The notes under the pieces: model-generated | Databases searched by the model: none | Told to the model about the DNA's origin: nothing | Seen by the model: only the letters and a program-made list of their open reading frames with translations | DNA from: Lunularia cruciata | Lineage: Eukaryota > Streptophyta > Marchantiopsida > Lunulariales > Lunulariaceae | Length of the DNA stretch: 64,000 nt | NCBI GenBank assembly: GCA_948567375.1 | Contig: OX419756.1 | Span: 14,699,001 to 14,763,000 of the forward strand | Direction: 5' to 3' | Made by a program: the position numbers and the translations under genes | In this document: positions 19,451 to 29,299 of the stretch, piece by piece | Layout: each line of letters starts with the position of its first letter | How positions within the stretch are numbered: position 1 is the first letter of the stretch

Positions 19451-20890
19451 TGTCAAAGCAATCACCTCTGGAGGCTCATCCTCACACTCATCCCCTGATG
19501 GTACAAAGGCTCCACTCCAAGCCTGCTGCACCAACTGATCTGCATGCTGCTGCAATGCCTCCTCTGAACTCCACAATGGAACATCCAAGGTGGATGGAAC
19601 AATCCCACTCGTACTCCATAGCCGAGTGATCTCCTCTGGTACTGGAGTATCCTCTGCATGGGCATTCCCCTCCAACAAGTCACCAGGCCAAGTAACTGCA
19701 CCGCTAAAAGCTAAAACTGATGTTGCCATGGTCCCGGACTGTAGTGAGCCAAGACTGCCACTACTGAAGCGTACTGGTAGGCGACATACCTGTCCCTCAC
19801 CAGACTGCCAACCAGGTCTATAAGAGGCTGTCTCCTCCCAATAGTCAATGCTGAAACCCATAGGGTATAACACTGCTCCCCCAACTAGCACATCATAGGA
19901 CCCAGCTATCGTCGCAATAGCCTGAGCTCTCACCACCGAGCTATCAGTCGGATGACCAGGCTGAACCCGGACAACAAGCTCTCCATGTGTGATGTACTGT
20001 GTCGAACCACCACCAAGAGATGTCTGGATTTGAAATAGACACCTCTCCACATCGGTCTTCCGTAACTCCAGACCAACAACTACAGCCTTCCCCAACATAA
20101 GGGGCTGCGCACCAGAGTCTAACAAGACTCTCTGTGGTGTATAGACCTTCCCTGAAGGTCCCACCAAACGAAAGATCCCCCTCTGGTTATCCAATAGGAC
20201 AACACCAAGTGTAAACCACGCTCTCTCAAAGGCCGGTCTAGCTGGCAACTCCTCCAGTCTAGCCGTTGCTGCCTGCCATAAACCACTGGTCGCTGAACGG
20301 ATCCCATGCTCCTCAACCAAGTCAGCTCCACTACCAACCACCTCTGCTCTAGTAGTAGGAACTGCACCATCCCTACTCTCACACAACGTGGCAGCCAACT
20401 GGAACACTGGGGCTGGGTCAACTCCCAATGTAAACATGTCACTAGCTGAAAATAAAGGATGCCGCATAATCAGCTGAGCCGCCTCCAACATCATGCTAGA
20501 CTCAGTTTGTGTAGTAGCAGGTGGCTGACTAGCAGGTACTCCATCAAGTACTCCATCACCACCTACCACACCTGCACTGGGACGTCTAGGAACCATGGAT
20601 GTCGTCTGCAATGCCTCAGATAGCATGAAAGACTGGGGAAGTCTGACCTGTCTCCCAACCTCTCCTCTCTGTGGGTCCAACTCCACTGATGCTCCTCTAG
20701 GCTCTGGAGCACATACTACACTCCTAGTTATTACTGCAGATGCATCCACCTGTGCTGCTCCGCACATGAAGTCCAAAGCATCTCTATCACCAACATATGA
20801 GGTGGAAGCCTCAGCACCCGAATCTGATCTCCTCTGAGCAATAGCCATACTAGCCAATCTCTGCTCCAACTGCTCAATCCGAGTAGCCAT
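19232..20890 (-). CDS. Linker, aspartic protease and methyltransferase N-terminus, copy B
   Basis: This is the longest open stretch of the family here (552 codons). Residues 1-20 form a coil (MATRIEQLEQRLASMAIAQ). Residues 20-235 are low-complexity linker. The retropepsin catalytic LLDSGAQ is near residue 257. Residues 300-370 contain VRAQAIATIAGSYDVLVGG. Motif I of the methyltransferase (LLELFGGISTGLAAVLQAG) starts near residue 495 and the ORF ends at ELLPM, just before a TAA that is TCA in copy A. The Met is internal to the ancestral frame, which reached back into the zinc knuckles. This directly shows protease and methyltransferase in one polypeptide. Confidence 0.88.
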   Translation of the reverse strand: MATRIEQLEQRLASMAIAQRRSDSGAEASTSYVGDRDALDFMCGAAQVDASAVITRSVVCAPEPRGASVELDPQRGEVGRQVRLPQSFMLSEALQTTSMVPRRPSAGVVGGDGVLDGVPASQPPATTQTESSMMLEAAQLIMRHPLFSASDMFTLGVDPAPVFQLAATLCESRDGAVPTTRAEVVGSGADLVEEHGIRSATSGLWQAATARLEELPARPAFERAWFTLGVVLLDNQRGIFRLVGPSGKVYTPQRVLLDSGAQPLMLGKAVVVGLELRKTDVERCLFQIQTSLGGGSTQYITHGELVVRVQPGHPTDSSVVRAQAIATIAGSYDVLVGGAVLYPMGFSIDYWEETASYRPGWQSGEGQVCRLPVRFSSGSLGSLQSGTMATSVLAFSGAVTWPGDLLEGNAHAEDTPVPEEITRLWSTSGIVPSTLDVPLWSSEEALQQHADQLVQQAWSGAFVPSGDECEDEPPEVIALTPLDTTLIAWRYPVEGICLLELFGGISTGLAAVLQAGIRVHRYLYVERDEIARRVSLHHVAHLAYRYPELLPM

Positions 20891-21196
20891 AGTTGTGTCA
20901 AAAGTAAGGGTAGGTACTGCACCCCTACTAGGTGTAGATCCTCTACCACCACCTCTACCACCTCATCCTCCATGAACTGGAGCTCCTCTACTACCTGCCA
21001 TAGCAGCCCTACCACTCCGTAACTCCGGGTGTAGGTCAAAACACCGGTCACTAGTATGACCAAATCTATGGCAGTGATCACATTGCCTCTGTGCTGGCTG
21101 TGATGCACCAGAGGTATCAGGTCCGCTGCCCTGAGTACACTCTCTCCTATGGTGAGGTCCACCACAAGTCCAACAAGCAACACCACCACTCACTGG
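20891..21196 (-). pseudogene. Nucleocapsid with two CCHC zinc knuckles, copy B
   Basis: The stretch 20963-21193 encodes CWTCGGPHHRREC (a CCHC knuckle one residue shorter than the standard) and CDHCHRFGHTSDRC (standard C-x2-C-x4-H-x4-C), then a Gly/Arg tail. TGA at 20963-20965 corresponds to CGA in copy A and CAA in copies C and E, both CpG transitions of one ancestral CGA. A TAG at 21197-21199 (CAG in E) separates it from the capsid. It would bind genomic RNA. Confidence 0.85.
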
Positions 21197-22408
21197 CTAC
21201 TGCTGACCCGAAAATGAGGGTAAGGGTCTAACTCCACTAGGCCCTCCACTCGCTCCATAGGATCTGGGCTGTCCACCCTGTCCTCGAAAACCAACTGGGC
21301 GTGGTGCACTCTGCTGCACTCTAGAAGAAGTCACAACCGTGGATGAGGTCTCCCTACCAAATCCAGATGTCACCACTCTCTCCTCCACCATGTTGAGCTC
21401 AATACGCTCAGCCAAACCAAAGACTACTGCCAAAGTGGGCGAAGTAGCCTGCAACAACGTAGCATCACGAACTCTACATCGCAACTCCCTGTCCAGTATC
21501 CCATACCAAAACTGGACTGCCTGGGCCTCAGTAACTCCTTGAGTGAAACTGATCAGCCGGCTCATGCGAGTATATGCCTCGCGTAGGCTCTCTCCAGCCT
21601 TCCGCTGGAACTCCTGCAAGCTCCTCAACTTGTCAATCCGCACTCCGTGGTAGTTCTGCCTCAAACATAGGAAGAACTCAACCATGGGGTTAAACCCCAG
21701 TACCACACCACCTCCTGCAGCGGTACCTCCACTCGTAGTAGCACTATCTCCAGCTAGTGCACCTCCACTAGCTCCACCAACACTACTCGAGCTAGAACTC
21801 GTAGGTACAGCCGACCTACTCCTGGCCACCGAGCCTGAAAATATGGAGACATAGTGTGGAGACCAATATTGTCTCCATAACTCAATCTCCTCCAAATGAG
21901 CTCTCTTGAACTCATGGTAGTCGTCCATCGGTGGACCCTCCAAGTGCTGAAACAACCCCTTCCATGCCATGAATGGTGTGAACAAAGTCGGGTTCCGCAT
22001 CTGCTGCAGATCACACCAACTATCAAACTCCTGGATGAAGTCATCCAACTCAATAGTACCCACTATACCAGAGTAACACCTAGGGCCTTTGGAGGCCCCA
22101 TAAATCTCGTCCATGTCCCACAACAACGGTGCGGACACACCAAGTGCACTCTCAACTGAATCAGCTCCTGTGTCAAACTCCAACTCAGAGTCAATCTCCT
22201 CCCTCACTGGGACCTGAGATACAAGCTGATACCGAGCACCACTCCGAGTAAACCCACTGCGTACTGCAGGGCTAACTCCTCTGGAATCTCCAAAGAACTC
22301 CGTTGTGACCACGTAACTGTAACAACAAACCCAAACCACCAACTGCAACCGCAAGTTGCAACCGCAAGTACTCCACCAAGTGCCAACACCACCACGTGCC
22401 AACACCAA
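21197..22408 (-). CDS. Gag matrix/capsid polyprotein, copy B
   Basis: Open for 403 codons. The middle matches the retrotransposon Gag capsid fold: LDDFIQEFDSWCDLQ, MAWKGLFQHLEGP, HEFKRAHLEEIELWRQYW, then SLREAYTRMSRLISFTQG and FWYGILDRELR. A Ser/Gly-rich insert sits between the two helical parts. The final ~80 residues are basic and Gln/Gly-rich before the zinc knuckles. No ATG is found at the 5' end of this frame: it begins after a TAG with TTG, and the first in-frame Met of note is MDEIYGAS near 22117. It would form the particle shell. Confidence 0.85.
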   Translation of the reverse strand: MVLARGGVGTWWSTCGCNLRLQLVVWVCCYSYVVTTEFFGDSRGVSPAVRSGFTRSGARYQLVSQVPVREEIDSELEFDTGADSVESALGVSAPLLWDMDEIYGASKGPRCYSGIVGTIELDDFIQEFDSWCDLQQMRNPTLFTPFMAWKGLFQHLEGPPMDDYHEFKRAHLEEIELWRQYWSPHYVSIFSGSVARSRSAVPTSSSSSSVGGASGGALAGDSATTSGGTAAGGGVVLGFNPMVEFFLCLRQNYHGVRIDKLRSLQEFQRKAGESLREAYTRMSRLISFTQGVTEAQAVQFWYGILDRELRCRVRDATLLQATSPTLAVVFGLAERIELNMVEERVVTSGFGRETSSTVVTSSRVQQSAPRPVGFRGQGGQPRSYGASGGPSGVRPLPSFSGQQ

Positions 22409-23630
22409 CTAAACACCACCCACTAATGTAACTCTACCGAGATAACTACACTAGGGGAAGGGCAACCTGTAACATGCCATCATAACACACACTCTCACGG
22501 TCTGCAGGTCATCACTTCTTGCCTCACCGGAGAGAAACAAAGGTAGTCTGACTGGTCATCACTCCAGCCTCACCACCAAGAGCACACCAGAGCACCAACG
22601 CTCAAAAGTCAGGTCACCTCACACAAACGTGGTGCACAAACAGGAAGCAGAGAATGGAGGGGATCCAATCACAAGAAATCAAAACGAAAACCCTCCATCT
22701 CATAACACAACACGGGACTGACTCTGCCACCATTTGGCATTTGACATAAGAGTAGTTCGTATCTAAGTCCTAAGCTACCAGGATCACCAAGAATGGGATC
22801 AAACTGCCTCTACTAGCCAAAGCTACATGTGTATAGATAACAGTGGCACAGTCACTATGACAACAAGTGAGGGTGGACCAGTTGGCTAGGGCACCAGTCT
22901 AGGAACAAGAGATCTAGGGGTCAAACCCTGTTGCGCACAATCTAGCAAGAAAGGCAGATTTTGCCAACCAATGACCAAGATCTACACTAAACTAGCTAGC
23001 CTCACGCCAGCAAGCTGGCTTGCTGGCCCTTCTAGGCCTTCGTAGCCTCTCATAGCCCACAGCCCTATGCCTCGAAGCCTCGAAGCCTCTAAACGCCAAA
23101 TGAGGCCTTTCTTGTTGCCACTTCGAACCTCCTCCAAAATTGGCAAAACTTCTCCAAATCTGCAAAACTCCTCCAAACTAGCAAAACTTCTCCAAATCTG
23201 GCCAAACAGCAAAACTCCTCCAATTCTGGCCCAAAATCTGACGTAAACCCTAAAGATGGATGTCCACCAAATCCCCCGCTAACTTTCCACTCAAGCCAAA
23301 TTGACAAAACGGGTTTTTCCAAATCACAATTTCATGAGAAGAGCTTTCCAACTCCACCTTCAATTTCACTTTCTGAGCCCAACTCGCAGCAAATTGGTCT
23401 TGCCTTCACCTCCTGAGCTCAAAATCACAACACTGCTCGAAAATTGCTCCTTCTTTGCTCAAAGTTTGGCCAGCGCTTCCGCACACCGTCCGCCTAACTG
23501 CCAAATTTGCATCAACTACACGAGCTTCTGCACACTAGGGAAACACAGAACCTGAATCGAGCTACCACAATCCACCGAGCTTAGAGATACCACCAACACT
23601 CAACGTTCCTGCACCCGATTTCCCCTTACT
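22409..23630 (-). other. Long 5' leader of copy B
   Basis: About 1.2 kb between PBS and gag with no conserved ORF. It is conserved in C and E. It contains short imperfect tandem repeats of CTCCAAATCTGGCCAAAC type (plus-strand 23139-23230). A sequence TGGTGGCAGAGTC (minus strand, near 22720-22735) looks like a tRNA primer site but is not next to any repeated LTR end. A packaging role is possible but not shown. Confidence 0.6.
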
Positions 23631-23644
23631 TCACTTCTCTGATG
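23631..23644 (-). promoter_or_regulatory. Putative self-priming primer-binding site, copy B
   Basis: On the minus strand CATCAGAGAAGTGA follows the end of A1 (GATTA) directly. It is perfectly complementary to TCACTTCTCTGATG at 23824-23837 inside A1, 29 nt below a TATA box. This is the arrangement used by Tf1-type elements, where the RNA's own 5' end primes minus-strand DNA. Confidence 0.65.
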
Positions 23645-24084
23645 TAATCAGATTGCTTAACACTTTCAACTCAACTCAACTCAGATCAGTACTTGATCTG
23701 TCACTCTATAAACTGCCAACAACTGGGCACTGATTACAGTCAAGCCACACCCACTCAAGCATAGAGAATCCAGGTGACGCTCGCCGGCCTCTGTCCACCA
23801 TAGCCAAGAACTCAAAGGCTCAACATCAGAGAAGTGAGCTCTCTGGAGCTCACTTCGAAACTATACCCCCTAGACTCGAGCTAGCCCTGAAACCCTAACG
23901 GTCCCGCTGACGGCACACTCGACGGTGCAAAGTGACGGTGGGCCCCACCGTGAAGTCAGTACCCCAAACACAAAATCTAACCGTTGGAAAGTAGTCCCTG
24001 AGAAACTGCTAGAATAACTCTAACTACCATCACTGGAACTCCAGTGTCCGAGCATCTAGATGCGGAACTACAAATGGCGTGACA
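23645..24084 (-). repeat. Repeat A1 (5' terminal repeat), copy B
   Basis: 440 bp from TGTCACGCC to GATTA. It holds the promoter and the RNA start. The B unit present on both sides of A2 is absent on both sides of A1. The outer end abuts the GGCC duplication, so this is the real 5' terminus. Confidence 0.9.
23823..23865 (-). promoter_or_regulatory. TATA box and predicted RNA start in A1, copy B
   Basis: Minus-strand TATAG at 23861-23865, with CACTTCTCTGATGT starting at 23836, 29 nt downstream. The same spacing occurs in A2 of copy A (6486 and 6515). Confidence 0.6.
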
Positions 24085-24288
24085 GGCCTTTGGAGGCCCC
24101 ATAAATCTTGTCCATGTCCCACACCAACGGTGCAGACACACCAAGTGCACTCTTAACTGAATCAACTCCTATGTCAAACTCCAACTTAGAGTCAATCTAC
24201 TCCCTCATTGAGACTTGAGATAAAGGTTGATATTGAGTACCACTCCAAGTAAACCCATTGCGTACTACAGAGCTATCTCCTATGGCAT
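24085..24288 (-). pseudogene. Gag N-terminal segment, copy C
   Basis: Continues copy C Gag after the copy B insertion, starting with the second GGCC. It matches 22087-22290 of copy B (the MDKIYGASKG region and upstream). It ends at GGCAT, the left duplication of the H1 LTR. Confidence 0.8.
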
Positions 24289-26194
24289 TGTGACAACCCG
24301 GCAAATATCACTTTTGCGGTAATCGGGTAAGTAAAGTTTGTTCCTGCAGAGATACAAGTCAGAAATGTCCAAATACAAAGCAAAGTAACAATTTCAGTTC
24401 TTCTTGAGTTCTTCTTTAGTCTCTCAGGTAGAAACCACACCCAGAAGAGAGTAACAAGCACTGACTCACCGTCTTGTCACAAATTCACACTCCTTAATCA
24501 CAACTCCATCAAATCTTTCCAAACAATCTTGATTTGTGATGATTCAGGCTCTCCCAAAAACGGCATTTCACTGCAAAACGACTTTGCCTCAGAATTGTGT
24601 TCCACCCTTCCACTGAAGGCACAACTTCCTCGATCGAAATTGCTTCACATCAACTTCGCCCTGCACTCACAAATGCAGAATACTACCAACACTACAATTC
24701 CTCTCAGATCTGTCAAGGCATTGCTTCGATTGCACTTCACTCAGGATCAAACACACAGAATGAAGATCAAGGCTGTGGAATCCAACATCCAACAAACACT
24801 CTGACTTGCACTTCGAATTTCTCCAAACACTCACAAACACAATTACAAAGTTGATACTCGGAATCAAGCTCAAGCGACGAGCACTGCTTCACAACACTTC
24901 GCTTTATCTATTCTCAGAAATAATGAGCACTGAACAACAATTTCCTATGAATGCCACTCTTAAATAGTGAAGCAATCGACAGTTCTAACAACTATACCGT
25001 TTCTACAACAACTGTTCTAACCTGCAGATCCGAAATGACAATGCACCTCTTCATATCTGCCCCTTCAAATCTCGAATCGGTTACTAATCTGATCCGATGT
25101 CTACTTCTTCCTCGGCTTTCAAACCCGAACCCGAAGTAATCTTTCTTCCCAATATTCTGTCCTCGGGTTTTCTTAACTTCCAATTCCTCCACTAATTCTA
25201 ACACTTCTCTTTCCTGATCTGCAATTCCTATCATAATTAAGCCTTCTAAATCTCTATCTCCCGACCCACTTTTCTCTAAAGTGTCAAATGTCAAATCCGA
25301 AGACATCTACACTCCTATCTCTCTTACTTCGGGTCTAACTATTATCAATTCTTTTACTAATTCTATTGTGTCCTCATCAAGAACTGTAATTGAAAGCATG
25401 CATACACTATCTACACCTTCAATTTGTAACCCACTTTCCCCTAATCACTCATGTAACTGACCCGAAGACACTTCTTATCTGATCTTGCACTTCGGGTTTA
25501 TTCACTACTGCTACTTCTCCTTCAATTCATATTCCATCTTCAATCAGGACTGAAATTGAAGTCATAGGTGTCCTAACTATCTTCTTTCCCTACTCTAACT
25601 TCCTCTGATCTCTCAGGCAAAACTCCCGAAGTCGCCTTCACTGCACTCCGAGATCCGACTTCCTCTTATTTAGTCATTTTCATCTTGAGGCGAAGTCTTT
25701 AGACCCGAAGTCATGTAAGTACGAAGTCCGAAGTACGAAGTCACATTGACCCAAAGACACTTTGACCCGAAGTACATCTACTCTCGAAACTTCAAATGCT
25801 TGTAACTTCTTCTACAGACCTCCAAACTTTGCGATTTTGGTGGCAATGGAAAGCCCTGGACGAGACGCTTCCAACGAAATATAACACGCTTGATTTGGAC
25901 TTGTTGTCACTCAGATATGGGCCCCGCAAAAATCCTGACCTGCAACTTCTATTTCTCCTTCGGGTTTGCCCTCCTTCAGCGTCTGATCCGAGTTGTTTTT
26001 CCTCCTCTAACACGAAGTAACCTTCTCCGGGTTTGATCCAATTCGAGTCTTTCTTCCTCTTACATGAAATTGACTTCCTCGGGTTTGATCAAAACACAAG
26101 TTTGCACTCACTTCTTCTCCATTTGGTTTCAATTTGGTTCAGCAAGCCATTTCTTCTTCAAAACTCGTCCAAAATGAAAAATGTGGGTACCATA
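24289..26194 (-). mobile_element. Solo LTR of H family (H1)
   Basis: 1,906-bp LTR in minus orientation (TGTGGTACCC-like start at 26194, GGTTGTCACA-like end at 24289). It interrupts copy C Gag. The flanks GGCAT (24284-24288) and GGAAT (26195-26199) are a 5-bp duplication with one change. It is homologous to 52162-54073 in opposite orientation. It contains a remnant of the LTR-borne coiled-coil reading frame near 25000-25300. Confidence 0.85.
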
Positions 26195-27398
26195 GGAATC
26201 CCAAAGAACTCCATCGTGAAAAAGTTAACACAACCGCAAATTGCAATAGCAAATTAGAACCACAAACTGCAACCGCAAGTCATAACCGCAAGTACCCCAC
26301 CAAGTGCCAACACCAACTAATGTAACTCTAACCAAGATAATTACACTAGGGGAAAGGGCAACCTATAACCTGCCATCATAATACGCACTCTCACGATCTG
26401 TAGGTCATCACTTTCTATCTCACCAACAAGAAACAAAGGTAGTCTGACTGGTCATCACTCCAGCCTCACTACCAAGAGCAAACTAAAGCACCAACACTCA
26501 AAAGTCAAGGCACCTCACACAAACATGGTGCACAAACAGGAAGTAGAGAATAGAGTGGGTCCAATCACAAGAAATCTAAACAAAAACCCTCCATCTCATA
26601 AAACAACACAAGACTGACTTTGCCACCATTTGGCATTTGACATAAGAGAAGTTCGTAACTAAGTCTTAAGCTACCAGGATCACCAAGAATGGGATCAAAT
26701 TGCATCTCCTAGCCAAAGCTACATGTATATAGATAATAGTGGCACAATCAATAGGACAACAAGTGAGGGTAGACTAGTTGACTTGGGCACCAGTCTAGGA
26801 ACAAGAGATCTAGGGGTCAAACCCTATTGCACACAATCTAGCAAGAAAGGTAGATTTTGCCAAGCAATGACCAAGATCTACTCTAAACTAGCTAGCCTCA
26901 ACCTAGCAAACTGCCTTGCTGGCCTTTTTAGGCCTTTGTAGCCTCTCATAGCCCACAACCCTATGCCTCAATGACTCTAAATGCCATAAAATCCAGCCAA
27001 AATCTGATGTAAACTCTAAAGTTGGCTGACCGCCAAATCCCCCGCTAACTTTCTACTTGAGCCAAATTGAAAACACAAGTTTCTCCAAATCACAAATTCA
27101 TGAGAATGGCTTCCTAACTCCACCTTCAATTTGACTTTCTGAGCCCAACTCGCAACAAATTGGTCCTACCTTCACCTCTTGAGCTCAAAATCACAACCAC
27201 TGCTCAAAATTTGCTCCTTCTTTGCTCAAAATTGGCCAGTGCTTCTGCACACCGTCTGCCTTACTACCAAATTTGCATCAATTGAAGAAGCTTTTGCACA
27301 CCAGGGAAAAACTAAACTTGAATTGAGCTACCAATGATCCACCAAGCTTGGAGATACCACCAACACTCAAAGTTCATGCACCCAATTTCCCCTTGACT
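26195..27398 (-). other. Gag 5' end and leader, copy C
   Basis: Resumes copy C after the H1 LTR. It starts with ~100 bp of the gag 5' region, then the leader homologous to 22409-23630. The short CTCCAAAT repeats are partly lost here. No gene is seen. Confidence 0.75.
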
Positions 27399-27412
27399 TC
27401 ACTTCTCTGATG
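27399..27412 (-). promoter_or_regulatory. Putative self-priming PBS, copy C
   Basis: Minus-strand CATCAGAGAAGTGA directly after A1. It pairs with the RNA-start region in A1 (plus-strand 27591-27605, CATCAAAG variant) with one G-U pair. Confidence 0.55.
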
Positions 27413-27862
27413 TTATCAGATTGTTTACCACTCTCAGCTCAACTCAACTTAGATCAGGACTTGCTCTATCACTCTATAAACTGCCAACAACTAGGCATTG
27501 ATTACAGTCAAGCCACACCCACTCCAACATAGAGAATCCAGGTGACGCTTGCCGGCCTCTGTCCACCATAGCCAAGAACTCGAAAGCTGAACATCAAAGA
27601 AGTGAGCTCTTTGGAGCTGCACTTTGAAAGTATACCCCTTGGACTCAAGCTAGGTCTGAATCCTAACGGTCCTTCTGATGGCACATTTGATGGTGCAAAC
27701 GGTGCAAAGTGATAGTGGGCCTCACCATGAAGTCAATACCCCAAACAAAAAATCTGACCGTCGGAAAGTAGTCTTTGAGAAACTATTGAAATAACTCTAA
27801 CTACTATCACTGCAACTCCAATGTCCAAGCAATCTAGATGTGACACTATAAATGGCGTGACA
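27413..27862 (-). repeat. Repeat A1 (5' terminus), copy C
   Basis: 450-bp unit starting TGTCACGCC at 27862 and ending GATAA at the PBS. No B unit is on either side, as in B and E. Confidence 0.85.
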
Positions 27863-29299
27863 AAGTGTAAGTTGATTAAATAAGATGAACGGACTAAATC
27901 CAAAGACAATAGATGAGATTCTTAGAAAATTTGCTAATTTTATTCAAAATGACCTATCTAGGTTTTATCTTTTGATAGAAGAATGCAATTTATAAAATAT
28001 TTTCTTCCTAAAAGTTCCACTATTTTTATAGTTCTCTATTGATTTTTCAAATGGAACCAGAAAAACTTTAAAAGCTCTTTAAAATCTTGATGTTGCTTAT
28101 AGGGAAGGATTATATCAAGCAAAGTACCTTATATTGGAGAGTACTTATCCTTTGCTTCAAATACATGTTTTATTGGATTAATTGAGTAAAGCTAGATTTT
28201 TCACCATGTTGATTATGGAGTTTAGATAAAAGAGATGATCCTTGAAGTGCATTAGAAATTGATTAAGTATTCAAGAATATCCCAAAGTTTGTTTTCTTGA
28301 TGATCTTACAAGTGGATAGGTAGGAAATTACAAAGTGAATTGGTAGGAACAAGACTTGGTTGTACTTGGGTTTCCTCTAAATTGGTTGTTGATATACCAT
28401 TGCAAGAGAGAAGCTCTTCAACTTGTACTTTGGTAACCCAAGGTAAGCTCTCTTTGGAAAATTCATCCAAATGCAAATAATGCATTTTATTTTGTCTCTA
28501 TATTATGGTCAAAGGGATCTAGAACAACATAGAATAGGGCTTTAGATCAAATTTACTCTTGGGAGGTTAGGATCTAAAACACAATAAAATAACACAAGTA
28601 GTAAACCTTAGATAGTTGATTTGGAAAGGAGACATGGTGCCAAGCTTGTCTCTCACCCAAGGGACACCTCAAATGATAAATTTTATGTGTGTCATGTTCT
28701 ACAACAAAGAACATGTTGGTATCATGCACTCTCAAGGATAATAACTCAAAGAAGATCCTCTCATTCTCTCCTTAAGCCACTTATTCTCTCTTTAATGCAA
28801 AAATCTCCTCCAAAATGGCCTTAAAGGAAACACTTCACCAATATCAACAGAGGAGGTCATTATTTCTAGGTTACAAAAGGATCCTTTAGAGTTAAAAAGC
28901 TCCTCAAAGATCATCACCATAATAGTGACTTTTAAATAGAAAATCTCACTCTTCATTTATGAATTATGAGTAATACTCACAAAGCCTAATCCCTCTCACT
29001 CACTCAAGAACTGATTCCTCTCACCTCCTAAGCCTCTTTTTTTATATACTTATCAAAAGCACTACAATAAGTACCTTGGTAACTCAATAAAATCCCTACT
29101 TTTCATAAATTAACCCATGTAAGGAATCTTTAGTCAATTGGAATTTTTGACCTCACATGCTTTCCTTTAGAAGCTTCTCAAAGCATACTCCATAAGAATC
29201 TAATACCTTCTCTTGATTAAAAGTTACAATACATGTCAAGGTCAAGTCAATCTACCTAACTTGACCTACTTCCACCACTGAAGGTCACTTAACTTGGTC
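27863..29299 (+). other. AT-rich unclassified sequence
   Basis: This stretch outside copy C has no credible coding region, no motif I recognise and no similarity to other parts of the window that I can see. Short open frames (for example 28621-28824) lack any domain. It is probably old transposon or intergenic sequence. Confidence 0.4.

Larger units (their letters stand above)
14188..24084 (-). mobile_element. SDR-MT retrotransposon, copy B (complete ends, reference copy)
   Basis: 9,897-bp element with both ends visible. It starts TGTCACGCC at 24084 and ends GCACGATA (ancestrally GCACGACA) at 14188. The target duplication is GGCC (14184-14187 and 24085-24088) inside Gag of copy C. Layout on the minus strand: A1, PBS, leader, gag, protease, DNMT3-like methyltransferase, RT, RNase H, integrase, PHD, polypurine tract, B1, A2, B2. 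A1 and A2 differ by about 17 transitions in 440 bp by eye, so the insertion is not recent. Stops in most domains make it inactive. Confidence 0.93.
6818..27862 (-). mobile_element. SDR-MT retrotransposon, copy C (old, interrupted by nested insertions)
   Basis: Minus-strand copy running from A1 at 27862 to a truncated B2 at 6818. It is split by F-type LTRs (9312-9837 and 13053-13744), by copy B (14188-24084) and by an H solo LTR (24289-26194). Continuity is shown because Gag sequence stops at 14187 and resumes at 24085 with the same frame region and a GGCC duplication. Gag also resumes across the H LTR with a GG(C/A)AT duplication. RT is missing entirely. Coding parts are riddled with stops. 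Confidence 0.85.

Noticed and set aside
22710-22736. TGGTGGCAGAGTC on the minus strand as a tRNA primer site, implying a 1.35-kb LTR
   Set aside because: The sequence between A1 and this site is not repeated at the 3' end of any copy, so it cannot be part of an LTR. The site directly after A1 fits better.
14188-24084. A DIRS/PAT/Ngaro element with tyrosine recombinase
   Set aside because: The repeats match that layout, but pol encodes a clear HHCC/DDE integrase, there are 4-bp target duplications, and no tyrosine recombinase is found.
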